From Diphasiastrum complanatum (Eukaryota > Streptophyta > Lycopodiopsida > Lycopodiales > Lycopodiaceae): a DNA stretch of 64,000 nt. Shown in pieces: positions 33,243 through 43,808 of the stretch; positions within the stretch are counted from its first letter, which is position 1; every line of letters starts with the position of its first letter. The stretch is taken from NCBI GenBank assembly GCA_029204225.1, contig CM055110.1:3166686-3230685 (forward strand), given 5' to 3'. The notes beneath the pieces were generated by a model. The model was not told the origin of the DNA, did not search any database, and was given only the letters and a program-made list of their open reading frames with translations. The translations under genes and the position numbers were made by a program.

Positions 33243-33710
33243 TTTGCAAGTGACAAGATGAATCGAAAGTCTATTAGTGCATACACTATCTTTCTTGGAG
33301 GCAATCTAATATCTTGGCTTTCAGAAAAGCAAGATACTATATCTCTCTCTTCATGTGAGGCCGAGTACAAAGCACTCACTACAACTCCCAAAGAGGTGCT
33401 TTTGATCATGAGGTTACTAATGGAGCTAAAGTGCATCAAGGAAGATGATCTACCAATGATCAAGTGTGATAACATCTCGGCCCAAGCTCTTGCCAATAAT
33501 CCCATATTTCATGCAAGAAGCAAGCACATAGAAGTGGCACACCATTTTGTGAGAGAAAAGCTTATTGTAGGAGAAATCTATTTGGAGCATGTCAACTCAT
33601 CCTCTTGTATTGCCGATCTACTCACCAAGCCTTTGAGCAAAAGTGCATTCATCAAGCAGAGATCTAATCTTGGAGTTATATCAAGATCAATGCTCAAATC
33701 TTCATAGATA
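33243..33710 (+). mobile_element. Copia RNase H and pol C-terminus
   Basis: Plus-strand open frame from RNase H onward: SDKMNRKSISAYTIFLGG, SSCEAEYKAL, HARSKHIEVAHHFVREK and ADLLTKPLSK, ending at a stop at 33705-33707. It begins abruptly, back-to-back with the gag start of the minus-strand element ending at 33240. It belongs with the LTR that follows at 33726. Confidence 0.88.
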
Positions 33711-33725
33711 ATTTTTTAGGAGGAG

Positions 33726-34451
33726 TGTGAAGAATTAAAAAGATTATCTATGTTAGATATAGGGGTCTTATGTTTTTTTACATCAAGCATCTAGGTGTAA
33801 GATGTTGATAGGAACAAATTTGGATTTGGCATAGATGGCAAATTATGCATTTCCACTTGTAATGTCACTGTTGAGCCAAAATAGAGTAAGAGGCTAAACT
33901 CGTGCCAATTAGAGTGTAGACAAGTGTAATGCCTTTGTTTGATGAATTCTAAGAGGTCCAATAGGATTTAGAGGTGGAACCATGTGCGGTCCAATAGGAA
34001 TTTGAGGTGTGCTTAAATATAGTCCAATAGAATTAAGAGGTGCATGGATCAATGGTCCAATAGGATTAAGAGGTGACAAAGTGTGGTCCAATCATAGTAA
34101 GCATAGTGATAGCTCGTGGATCTACTAGTATCATTGTATTCCTCATTTTACATCTAATTGATTTGGTGATTATATGGATTTTGAGTGTTATTGCATATCT
34201 AGATTTCTCTCTCTACCCAAGAACTCATGATGCTTTTTCTCTCTCTACCCAAGGAGAGCAACTTGTTTTTACTTAGAATAATTTTTTAATACTTTAGATT
34301 TGGAAGTGATTGAATGCATGTAGTAGTGTGTTTTTGCCACATAATCTAAAATTGATCTTGAATCTCAATCTAATCTTAATCTTGGTGCATCTACACACCT
34401 TAGGAGATCACAAGTACATGTTGTGGACAATCCACACGTGTGAATTCAACA
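33726..34451 (+). mobile_element. Copia family E LTR, plus orientation
   Basis: Starts TGTGAAGAATT after the purine tract TAGGAGGAG and ends ATTCAACA; 726 bp. The minus-strand sequence 41471-42188 is the same LTR family. The LTR contains five copies of a ~33-bp unit around GGTCCAATAGGATT(T/A)AGAGGTG at 33955, 33988, 34020, 34054 and 34085. The short open frames across it are repeat by-products. Confidence 0.88.
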
Positions 34452-34504
34452 AATCAGAAGAACATCTTGGACCTGATAGAAGCAGAGCGAAGTCAAGGCT
34501 TAAT

Positions 34505-35741
34505 TCATCTTGAATAAAACTTCATATGGTACTATTCCTTCAAGAGCTCCAATACTCCTCAAAGCTTTGATCTTCAACGAGAATTTCTTCTCAACATATG
34601 CTTTGAATAATAAGAAATAATCATACACCATAATACTTGAAGAGAGAAGATATGTGCATCTTGTGTGATCATCCTCCTATGAAATATTGGACATATAAGA
34701 AACATCAAGAGAATTTGCACTCTCACTTGGATCCAATTTGTAGATGCCTTCAAATCTTGATCCATATGCAAGGATCTCACCATCCTTCTTGATCACACAA
34801 TTGTCAATATTGAAATTGACATCAAAGCCACTATCAAGAAGTTGGCCAACACTTAAGATGTTATTTGTAAGCTTTGGGACAAAAAGAACATTGTTGAGAA
34901 AGAGATCTTTGAAAGATGCAAGCTTCAAGGGAATAATCCCTACTCCTTCAATATTGCACTCATGCTTACTTGCAATGTATATGGTCTTCTTGACTCCATC
35001 ATAAGGCATAATAGATGAAAAAGTGTACTTGGAACCACACATATGTGAAGATGCTCCACTATCAATATACCATGAGTCATCCTTGTTGAAGGTGGAAGAG
35101 GAGAAGCTTGATGCCATAAGAGAGCCTTCTCCATCACTTGCAATATAGTCTTCTTTCTCATTGGTGATATTGGCCTGATTGAGTTGATTCTTCTTCTTGA
35201 AGAAATTGGTGGCATAATGGCCTTTCTTGCCACAATAAAAACACTTGATCTTCTTCTTCTTGAGATTTGAATTAGAAGAATGAGAGGTATCCTCCTCCTC
35301 TCCATCTTGGTCTTTAGCTTTGTCATTAGAGAAGTGATGGTGTTGCTTCTTACTCCTCTCTTTGTGCTTGGCAAATAGAACTTTGCCATCATCATGATTG
35401 AGTGATAGCTTGTCCATCCTCAAGATTTTGTACTCTTGTCTTGATTCTTCATAAATAAGCACACTTTGAAGAATGACTTGGACTAGCTCACTTTGATTGA
35501 TTGAGTCACCAATACATGCAAGCTCCCTATGACTATCCTTGACTCTCAAAACATAATTAGATGCACTCTCATCACTCTTTTGACTACTTTGAAAGATTTG
35601 ATTTCTAAGAGTGAGGAGCCTAGAGGTGTTCTTAGCCTCATAGATAGACTTGAGACAATCCCAAGCTTCCTTGGATGTAGAACAACCACCAATCTCCCTC
35701 AATATCTCATTAGAAACATTCATCTTAATGTAATGGGGAGC
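34505..35741 (-). mobile_element. Copia family E gag (3' part), protease, deleted integrase
   Basis: Minus-strand continuation of the gag whose N-terminus lies at 40714-40534, separated from it by the nested element at 35747-40528. It contains the second half of the UBN2 domain, a zinc knuckle in which the last Cys has become Phe (CFYCGKKGHYATNFF), the protease motif WYIDSGASSHM, and the region up to about 34680. After a stop, integrase pieces follow: a block like FKAYVEKKFSLKIKALRS, then after an internal deletion GALEGIVPYEVLFK (near 34520). The integrase catalytic centre is missing. Below 34505 the sequence is unclear up to the plus-strand LTR end at 34451. Confidence 0.82.
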
Positions 35742-35746
35742 CATCC
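35742..35746 (+). repeat. Target-site duplication CATCC, left copy
   Basis: CATCC directly next to the element end at 35747; the same five bases stand at 40529-40533 next to the other end. Confidence 0.85.
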
Positions 35747-36428
35747 TGTAAAAATTACAGCAAATAAGGATCCTAAAACACTTGAAATGATGAGGGAAAC
35801 AATAGATTATGATTTCATAAGATTAGCACAAGTTGAACCATCAAAATCCATCAAAAATCTATGCTTGAACCTCACTAAATGGCCCAAATCCTTGAAGAAG
35901 GCTTCACACGTGTGAAAGTACGGCCTCCCACAGTCTGAGTACTGTACACCAGACCTACATTCAATCCTATAATCATTAGTAATCACAAGTACTCAAACAA
36001 TTATGAACATAGAGAGCAATTGCACCATTATGAGAGAAAAAACATGAAATTGCTTGATTAATTTTGGTGAGATATCATCACCTATATATACATGATCCAT
36101 CACGGTTTTGGGCAGGTATGAGTAGCCCTAAACCTATCCCTAATGCTAATTTTGGTGGATCTTTCATCCCTACCAAGTTAGGGTTGGAATCTTGGAGATC
36201 CCTCAACAATGCAAAAATTACCAAAAATAGCTCCTATTTTTTCTCCCTTGTATCTAAGCATAATTTGGACTCATTCCAAAGGTTCTAACACTTAGGTCTA
36301 CTTGAGAACATCCTTATGAATGGAATCCTATGCTATTTGGCACGTGTGACAAGCCACATCATGACCATCTAACTATTTACAAGTCATATGACCAAAACTA
36401 GTCAAGCTAGAATTGTGAATTTTTAACA
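35747..36428 (-). mobile_element. 3' LTR of element N, 682 bp
   Basis: Begins TGTTAAAAATTC at 36428 directly after the purine tract and ends at 35747 beside the target duplication. Its first 336 bp (36428-36093) match 40528-40193 with one difference seen (C at 36128, A at 40228). The remaining 346 bp have no partner at the other end. Confidence 0.85.
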
Positions 36429-36442
36429 CTCCTCCTCACTAT

Positions 36443-38185
36443 CTAGCTTGGTTCAATCATTGCTTTACTAATCACTCCAAGTGATGATCTGAACTTCATA
36501 AAAGGTGTCTTTTGAAGTGGTTTAGTAAGTAGATCAGCTACATATTCATTGCTTGGAACATGCTCCAAAGCAATCTCCTTGGCTTGCACCATTTCTCTCA
36601 CAAAGTGATGGCATATCTCAATGTGCTTAGATCTTGCATGGAAGATTGGGTTAGATGCAAGGTGTTGGGCTGATATATTGTCATTGTAGATGATTGGTGC
36701 CTCCTCTGAATCCATGATCTTTAGCTCCACCAATAATCTCTTGATCCAAAGTACCTCCTTTGTAGTGGTTGTCAAAGCTTTGTACTCGGCCTCGGTTGAA
36801 GATAGAGATATAGTTTCTTGCTTTTTTGAAAGCCATGAAACCACACCTTCTCCTATGAAAGTTGAATAGGCACTTGTTGATTTCCTATCCCTCTTGTCCC
36901 CTGCAAAATCTGAATCACTAAATGCATGAAGGTTAATCACATCTCCTCTATATAGAATCCCAAAATCCAATGTACCCGAGATGTTCTCCATTCCATGCTT
37001 GATGAACCCTTGTGGCTGCTCCATATAGATATCCTCTTCCAAAAAACCATTCAAGAAAGCATTAGAGACATCCATTTGACATAGAATCCATCCAAAATGT
37101 GATGCAAGTGCAATGATTAGTCTTATTGTGACCATCTTGGCCACGGGTGCAAAAGTTTCCTCATAGTCTATCCCTCTCTCTTGAGCATAACCTTTTGCAA
37201 CTAATCTTGCTTTATGTTTGTTAACACTCCCATTTGCATTCAACTTAAGCTTGAAGACCCACTTGCATCCTATTACATTCCTTTGAGGTCTCTCAACAAG
37301 CAACCAAGTTTCATTCTCAATCAAGGCATCATACTCATCCAACATAGCTTTATACCATTCTTTGGAGTTCAATGCATCTTCAACATTAGACGGTTCTTCA
37401 AAACTAGATAAAGCATAAGAAGTGGATGATATACCCTCAACTTGCTGTCCTTTGCCTTGATATGTGAGCCTTGATGGCTCCACTTTTGCCCTTGAAGATC
37501 TCCTTGGTGTGATAGGTGGGTTTGGTGCTTGCTCCTCCATGAGCTCCTCCTCAAAACCAAGATCTTGCTCCTCGGCCATCTTCTTCTTGATTGTTGATTC
37601 ACTTGAGCCTTCTTCAAGCATATGCATATGATGTTCATCAAAGATGACATCCCTTGAAACAACAAATTTGTTCAAGGATGGGAGATAGACTTTGTAGCCC
37701 TTGCTTGAGCTTGCGTATCCAAGCATGATCCCTCTTGTGGAAGATGGATCCTCCTTGGTTCTTGTTTCCAATGGCACATGCACATAACATATACACCCAA
37801 AAACTTTCAAGTGATTAAGATTGGGTTTCTTTCCATACAACATCTCATAAGGAGTTTTGCCTTCAATTGCTTTGCAAGACACCCTATTCATCAAGTAGTT
37901 TGCACATACAAGAGACTCACCCCAAAAGGATTTGGGAAAACAAGCATCTAATCTTAAAGCCTTAGAACATTCACATAATGTTCTATTCCTTCTTTCAGCA
38001 ACTCCATTTTGTTGAGGAGTGTAAGGACAAGAAGTTTCTTTCTTGATCCCTTCCTCCTCACAAAAGGCCTTGAACTCATTGGAGATGAATTCTCCACCGT
38101 TGTCACTTCTAAGAATCTTGATGCTATGATTATGATGCTTTTCCACAAACAACTTGAACTTTACAAAAGTATCAGAATACTTGAG
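36443..38185 (-). mobile_element. Element N pol: integrase, RT fragment, RNase H
   Basis: One long open frame. It carries the integrase core with LRSDNGGEF and NGVAERRNRT, the integrase tail, and the RRSSRAK linker. The RT N-terminal block follows ([39 protein letters not shown]). At about 36980 it jumps in frame from the block ...PQGFIKHGMEN to SGTLDFGILYRGD before RNase H (SDSDFAGDKRDRKS). The RT palm with YVDD and the connection region are missing. RNase H then runs to the normal C-terminal tail (ADLLTKPLQK). A one-base shift at about 38180 separates it from the upstream frame. Confidence 0.92.
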
Positions 38186-39821
38186 ACTTGAAGGAAAGTA
38201 AGAACACCCAACAATATCTTGAGTAGTCATCAATGAAGGTTAAAAACATGGATGAACCTCCATTAGATTTGGTGCTAGCAATGTGCACATCCGAGTGTAT
38301 GAGTTCAAGAGGATGAGATGACTTTGTGATGGAGTTAGGAAACACCTTCTTATGTGCCTTGGATAAGGCACAAGCTTCACAAACCTTGTCTTCCTTCCCA
38401 ATAGACCTTGGTAGGCCTAAAGCATACTCCTCCTTGATCATAGCCTCCATGGAACCCGAGTTGACATGTCCAAGTCTTTTGTGCCATGAAGTAAAGGTAG
38501 ATATTTTGCTCTTCTCGGCCAACATGACAACATTAGTATCCACAAATGCATCCAGCTTATAAAGTTTGCCAAGTCTAGTGCCCTTAGCCACTATCTTACC
38601 CTTCTTCTTGATGAAACATTCATTTGAAGCAAAGTCAACATTGAAACCATTGTCTACCATTTGGCCAACACTTAGTAGATTCTTTGTTATTGTAGGAATG
38701 TACAAAACACCTTCTATGTTGATCTTTTTGGAAGATCCTAAGCAAAGGGGAATGCTACCAACTCCTTCAATCTTACAAGCTTCATTATTTGCTGTATAGA
38801 TAGACTTTATAGGTCCATCATAAGATAAGAGAGAAGAGAAAAACTCCCTTTTACTAGTCATGTGTGAACTAGCACCCGAGTCAATCCACCAAGGATCTTC
38901 TCCTTTGAAGCTTGTTGAAGAAAATATGGACATCATGAGAGAGTCCTCATGTGAACTCTCCTCCTCCTCCTCTTTGCTCATGTTGGCTTGGCTTTGATCT
39001 TGCTTCCTCTTGAAGCATTCCGAGGCATAATGCCCCATCTTGCTACAATAGTAGCACTTCACCTTTGATTTGTCCTTCTTGACTTTGGTGGTTGATGGAG
39101 ATGCCTTTGGGGATCCTTCTTGATCCTCAAGCTTTGTAGACTTCTTGAATGTTGATCCTTTGCCTTTGGACTTGCCTTTGCCTTTGGTGAAGAGAGCTTG
39201 GTCATCTCCACCTTGGATGGAAAGCCTATCCATCCTCTCTTGCATTTGGCTCCTTCTTGATTCCTCGGCCATGAGTGTGCCTTGGAGTTCTTCAAGTATG
39301 GGTAGCTTACCCATAATTGCATATCCCTGAACCAAATTGTCAAATTCAAAGCTTAGTCCATTCAATATGAGTTGAACAAGCTCTTCATCCTTGATAGGTT
39401 CACCTATAAAGGCTAGCTCTTTGTTCAATTCCTTTACTCTTAGGACAAAAGTATGTGCACTCTCTCCTTTCTTTTGATAGCTTCTATAGATTTGATTCTT
39501 CAAAGCTAACATTCTAGTTTGGTTCTTGGATTCATAGACCTTTTGCAAAGTCTCCCAAGCATCTTGAGCTGAAGTGCAATCTCCTACCTCTCTTAAGAGT
39601 TCATTTGCAACATTCATTTTTATGCAATGTAGTGCAACATTGCACCTCTTGATGTATTTGGCTTTTTCTTGAGGATGAATAGGTTCACCCTCCTTACCAT
39701 TTACAATTTCCATCAGATCTTGCATGATCATGATAGATTCCATTCTAACTTTCCATATGGAATAGTTAGTTTTGTTGAGCCTTTCATTAGTATCCAAAAG
39801 ATATGCATTTATAGATGCCAT
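38172..39821 (-). mobile_element. Element N gag-protease-integrase start
   Basis: A 549-codon open frame starting MASINAYLLDTNERLNKT. Gag (UBN2) occupies about residues 1-200. An intact zinc knuckle (CYYCSKMGHYASECF) lies at about residue 260, the intact protease motif WWIDSGASSHMT at about 315, the pre-integrase His/Cys motif (WHKRLGHVN ... CEACALSKAHK) at about 450-490, and the first integrase Asp (FIDDYSRYCW) near the end. It stops at 38172 where one extra base, near 38180, breaks the integrase. Otherwise it is well preserved. Confidence 0.92.
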
Positions 39822-39846
39822 CTAGTCTCCTAATCAAGGACTTGAC

Positions 39847-40192
39847 ACAAATGAAGGTTACTTCTATTGATTTGATTGAAGGTCTACCTTATCCCACTTC
39901 TTAGGGACCTGAAAAGATCAGTAATAGACTTCCTATAAAGATCTAAGAATGATCTCTAACAAAATCAAATCATAGAATACTAGAAACAATGCACTTGCTT
40001 GATTGAAGTAGACAATACTAGTAGAATTGCCCCTCTTTCTATAAAGAACATTAAAGCTTCCAAATGATCTGATCAAGAGTGAATTTCAGCAACCTAATAT
40101 ACTTCCAAAATCACTTGTAAAAGATCTAAATGGAACTTAATGAGGATGCAACACAATCTACTATCCAATCACAAGCAAAAAATGATCAAAAT
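39847..40192 (-). mobile_element. Element N leader without primer-binding site
   Basis: Between the shortened 5' LTR (ending 40193) and the gag ATG (39821). No TGGTATCAGAGC-like primer site is present at the LTR edge, unlike the other copia elements here. It looks like leader joined directly to the middle of the LTR. Confidence 0.65.
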
Positions 40193-40528
40193 TGATCCAT
40201 CACGGTTTTGGGCAGGTATGAGTAGCCATAAACCTATCCCTAATGCTAATTTTGGTGGATCTTTCATCCCTACCAAGTTAGGGTTGGAATCTTGGAGATC
40301 CCTCAACAATGCAAAAATTACCAAAAATAGCTCCTATTTTTTCTCCCTTGTATCTAAGCATAATTTGGACTCATTCCAAAGGTTCTAACACTTAGGTCTA
40401 CTTGAGAACATCCTTATGAATGGAATCCTATGCTATTTGGCACGTGTGACAAGCCACATCATGACCATCTAACTATTTACAAGTCATATGACCAAAACTA
40501 GTCAAGCTAGAATTGTGAATTTTTAACA
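40193..40528 (-). mobile_element. Shortened 5' LTR of element N, 336 bp
   Basis: Matches the first 336 bp of the 3' LTR almost perfectly, then stops. The last ~346 bp expected from the other LTR are missing along with the primer site. Confidence 0.85.
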
Positions 40529-40533
40529 CATCC
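40529..40533 (+). repeat. Target-site duplication CATCC, right copy
   Basis: Pairs with 35742-35746; marks insertion of element N. Confidence 0.85.
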
Positions 40534-41458
40534 TAGCTCTCTTCTTGTATTTTTGTACTTCTTGAAGGACTTGAGGCTCCTCCTCGATCCCAAGTACAAT
40601 GTCGATCACATCTTGGAGTATCAAGATGGACTCCATCCTCAACTTCCATATTGAATAATTGGAAGTAGACAATCTCTCACTTGGTTGCAGCAAGTATGAA
40701 CTCATTGAAGTCATGTAAAGTGGAGATAAATAAAAGTGATGAACAAAAAATGTTGCTTCTCTCTCACTAAAGGATCCAATAATGGTATGCTACCATCTCC
40801 TATGAAAGATCTTGCAAGTACTTGTGAATTGATTCTCACTAGCTACACAAATCTCTCTAAAACAAGATCTATTTCACATCAAATGATGGAGTATAGGCAA
40901 AGTTAGGATCAAACACACTTAGCACATGTGAAGTACTCTAAGAAACCAAATTTGACTCAAATACAATGATATTGCATGAAAGAAAATGGCTAATATCTCA
41001 AAACAGTGCCTAGATCACATATAGATGAGATTGGTAAGCATTCAACTGTGATTTTGGATCAAACAAGCAATCTCTTGACCAAACCAAATGTGTCCACCCA
41101 GGTCTAGGTGCCCTACGTAACCCTCTTCAAAAGATTATAACTTTTGATTGGCTCAACCAAATCGAATGACCTGATTGCATCAAAAACTAGACAAAAATAG
41201 CTTCAAAACAAGCTATCTAGTAAGATTTTTGGATCAAACATGAAAGAGAACTCCCAAACTGAAATTGGATGTTCCTCACATGTGTCTAAGCACATGAATC
41301 CGTACAGTACTAGTTCAGACCCAATCAATGCCTTATTGATCTCTTTTGATCCAAAATTGGACAAGATAGCTAGGAAAATGGATCTTGACAATTTCTAGCT
41401 CAAGATTGATAAAGAGTTTTCACTCAAATGGATCAAAATGCATGGTAACCTTAGGTAG
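40534..41458 (-). mobile_element. Copia family E gag N-terminus and leader
   Basis: Gag start at 40714 (MTSMSSYLLQPSERLSTS) continues to KYKKRAR at 40534, where element N interrupts it. The gag resumes at 35741 downward. Leader sequence of about 740 bases lies between the gag ATG and the primer site at 41459-41470. Confidence 0.85.
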
Positions 41459-41470
41459 GCTTTGATACCA
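41459..41470 (-). mobile_element. Primer-binding site of family E copia
   Basis: On the minus strand reads TGGTATCAAAGC, one base from the standard copia site, directly after the LTR. Confidence 0.85.
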
Positions 41471-42188
41471 TGTTGATTTCACACATGTGGACTATCCACA
41501 ACATGTACTTGTGATCTCCTAAGGTGTGTAGATGCACCAAGATCAAGACTAGATTGAGATTCAAGATCAATCTTTGATTCTATGGCAAAAACACACTACT
41601 ACATGCATTCAATCACTTCCAACTCTCACTCACACGTGTGGGAAGTGTTCCAAAAATAATCTAAGTAAAAACAAGCTGCTCTCCTCGGTTAGAGAGAGAA
41701 AATCATCATGAGCTCTCGGGTAGAGAGAGAAAGCTAGAAAACCAATTACTCACAAAATCCACTCAATCTCAAATTCAATTAGATCCAAATGAGAAGTACA
41801 ATGATACTAATAGATCCATGAGCTACCACAATGCTCAATCATGATTGGACCACACTTTTGCCACCTCATAATCCTATTGGACCATTGATCCATTCACCTC
41901 TATATTTTGTTGGACCATTTTCAAGCATATCTCAAATTCTATTGGACCACTCACCTCTAAATCCTATTGGACCTCTTAAACTTCATCAAACAAAAGCATT
42001 ACACTTGTCTACACTCTAATTGGCTCGAGATTGGCCTCCTACTCTATTTTGACTCAATAGTGGCATTACAATTGGAAATGGATAATCTGCCATCTATGCC
42101 AAATTTGACCCTATCAACATCCTACACCTAGATGCTTGATACAAAAAACATAAGACCTCTATATCTAACATTTTTAATTTAATTCACA
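41471..42188 (-). mobile_element. 5' LTR of family E copia, 718 bp
   Basis: Minus-strand TGTGAATTAAATT... to ...ATCAACA. Same LTR family as 33726-34451 but noticeably diverged. It also carries the GGTCCAATAGG-type repeats (as CCTATTGGACC, 41870-41970). It is followed by the primer site, so this is the 5' LTR of the element interrupted by N. Confidence 0.87.
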
Positions 42189-42509
42189 ATTCTCCACACA
42201 TGTGAGATTCACTTACAAACTTCTTTCATAAAAATGCCAAGCTAGATTTTTGCCAATTGCTCACATCCTTGTCACACATCCATCTACATCATATTTATAG
42301 TATATCATCATCATCATATGACTTTATCGAACTCGCATGTAAAATAAATATGCAATAGCATAAAATGTAAATGAAAGAAATGAATGCCAATTTGTAAATA
42401 TCGTGAAGTTGATCATGTTGTTGTTGTTGTTGACAATGAATAAAAGTACTTGACAAAGAATGCTGATTTGTAAATATCGTGAAGTTGATTAGTTAGACAA
42501 CCACGAAGA
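42189..42509. other. No gene; local 75-bp-spaced repeat
   Basis: GAATGCCAATTTGTAAATATCGTGAAGTTGAT occurs in near-identical parts at about 42384 and 42459. Otherwise nothing recognised. Confidence 0.5.
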
Positions 42510-42968
42510 CACATTGGAAAGATGTACTCAAGCATCTTCAGCCAATCATGAGATTTAAGACCAGGAAGTTTTCCTTCTACTATGAATGATGTTCATAGTG
42601 AATGAGCAAAACCAGTTGGTGTTCTCGCAAATGAATGATCGTACATACTTATACTCTTCCTTGGTAAAAATTTAAGGGGCTCTTTGAATTATATGAGTAT
42701 TTCCATCTATATCCAATTTTGGCCAATACTCTCTTTTTGTCTTTGATTCTTGTAGGTCTTGTCTTGCATTAATACTATCTTTTTCACCCACCAAGTGTTT
42801 CCATATTGATTCACCCACATTTTTGAGTATATGCATAGGATCAAGCAAATGATTGATCAAAAGTTTATTCCAATATGGTATACAATGAAAGATAGATAGT
42901 CTTTTTATACCATTGATTGGCTTGGTCTCAGGTTCAATCCAAAGCTTTTGCCAATCTGTCGTGGACAT
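42510..42968 (-). mobile_element. CACTA (En/Spm) TNP2-type transposase remnant
   Basis: The minus-strand frame 42968-42672 contains IPYWNKLLINHLLDPMHI followed by LKNVGESIWKHLVGEKD and an ARQDLQ block, typical of the TNP2/Transposase_21 domain (usual form: ...DxMHIEKNVxDxLxxTLL...). After a stop at 42672, 42660-42510 in another frame reads like the next conserved block (KLPGLKSHDWLKMLEYIFP, usual KTHDxHxxLQxLLPxxxR). The transposon ends are not seen. A decayed fragment. Confidence 0.75.
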
Positions 42969-43109
42969 TCTCTTTGGAGGCGTCCTTGTTTCCGTCTTTC
43001 CTCCAAATCCCCTTCTTTGTGTATGTCAAAACGAATTATCTTCATGCAAGTATTTGCGATGATTTTCATACACAAATTTGCTTAGATGACATGAGTGTCA
43101 AGTATCAAT

Positions 43110-43808
43110 TGTGAAGAATTACCAAAAATTGGCAAATCTAGCTTGATCAAAAACCATGAAGAATAGTGTAAATTTTGTACATAATTGGGTTCCACACATG
43201 TATGGCCTAAATTCCACGTGGCAACCGACCCCTAATGTAGGTTAGGTCAATTCAAGAGAGTTGGTCATGTCTATTTGGGGTCATCCCTACTTTATAGGAC
43301 CTACACCTAAGTTTAAGGTGAAAATTTGACCAACTAGCTACCTACCAAGCATAACTCTAGGATATAGGCTAGGGTTTCATTTTAGAGAAAGAAGAGTGAA
43401 TTAACTTCCTTATTACATACTGGAAATCCACCTAACTTCAAGAAGGAAGTTGAATTTGCTATGTATTCCAAGCTCCCATAGTGAGAAGATAGAATATTTT
43501 TGGAGCTCATTGGCAATCTCAAGCTAGTTCACTATGTATATTGAGTTTTTGTGATCCAAATGAACCAAATCAATTTCTACTTGTTTTTAAGCTTGAAGGT
43601 CATGCTACAGCCTGTAGTACACATGTTTGGTCTCAGATTTCAATTTTGATCAATGCTTTTGACTATTAATGCTTGTTGTTTGTCAAATTGCCAATCTAGA
43701 TCAACTTTTTTGTGTCTAGTTTTCTGATAGATTGCTAAGCAAGCATTCAATCACTCTTGTGGATCTTTTGTAGATCCATTTGTGGTCTTAAAGTATAGTT
43801 CTTTCACA
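43110..43808 (+). mobile_element. 5' LTR of copia family D, 699 bp
   Basis: Starts TGTGAAGAATTACC and ends CTTTCACA, followed by a degraded primer site TGATATAAGAGCC (43809). It is the same family as the LTR at 62231-62931, roughly nine in ten bases alike by eye. Confidence 0.88.

Larger units (their letters stand above)
35747..40528 (-). mobile_element. Nested copia element N (whole insertion)
   Basis: Minus-strand copia inserted in the gag of family E. The outer ends are TGTTAAAAATTCAC (minus, from 40528) and, at the other end, the inverse of TGTAAAAATTACAG (35747), a short inverted repeat of TG...CA type. Five-base duplications CATCC flank it. Removing the insertion with one CATCC copy makes the interrupted gag continue in the same frame. 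Order from 40528 downward: shortened 5' LTR, leader, gag-protease-integrase, RT finger part, RNase H, purine tract (GTGAGGAGGAG), 3' LTR. Confidence 0.88.

Noticed and set aside
31231-33249. Host gene with gag- and integrase-like domains
   Set aside because: Frameshifts, RT deletion and surrounding LTRs mark it as a decayed copia element, not a domesticated gene.
33909-34091. Minus-strand frame with repeated PIGP motifs
   Set aside because: Reading of the 33-bp LTR repeats of family E.
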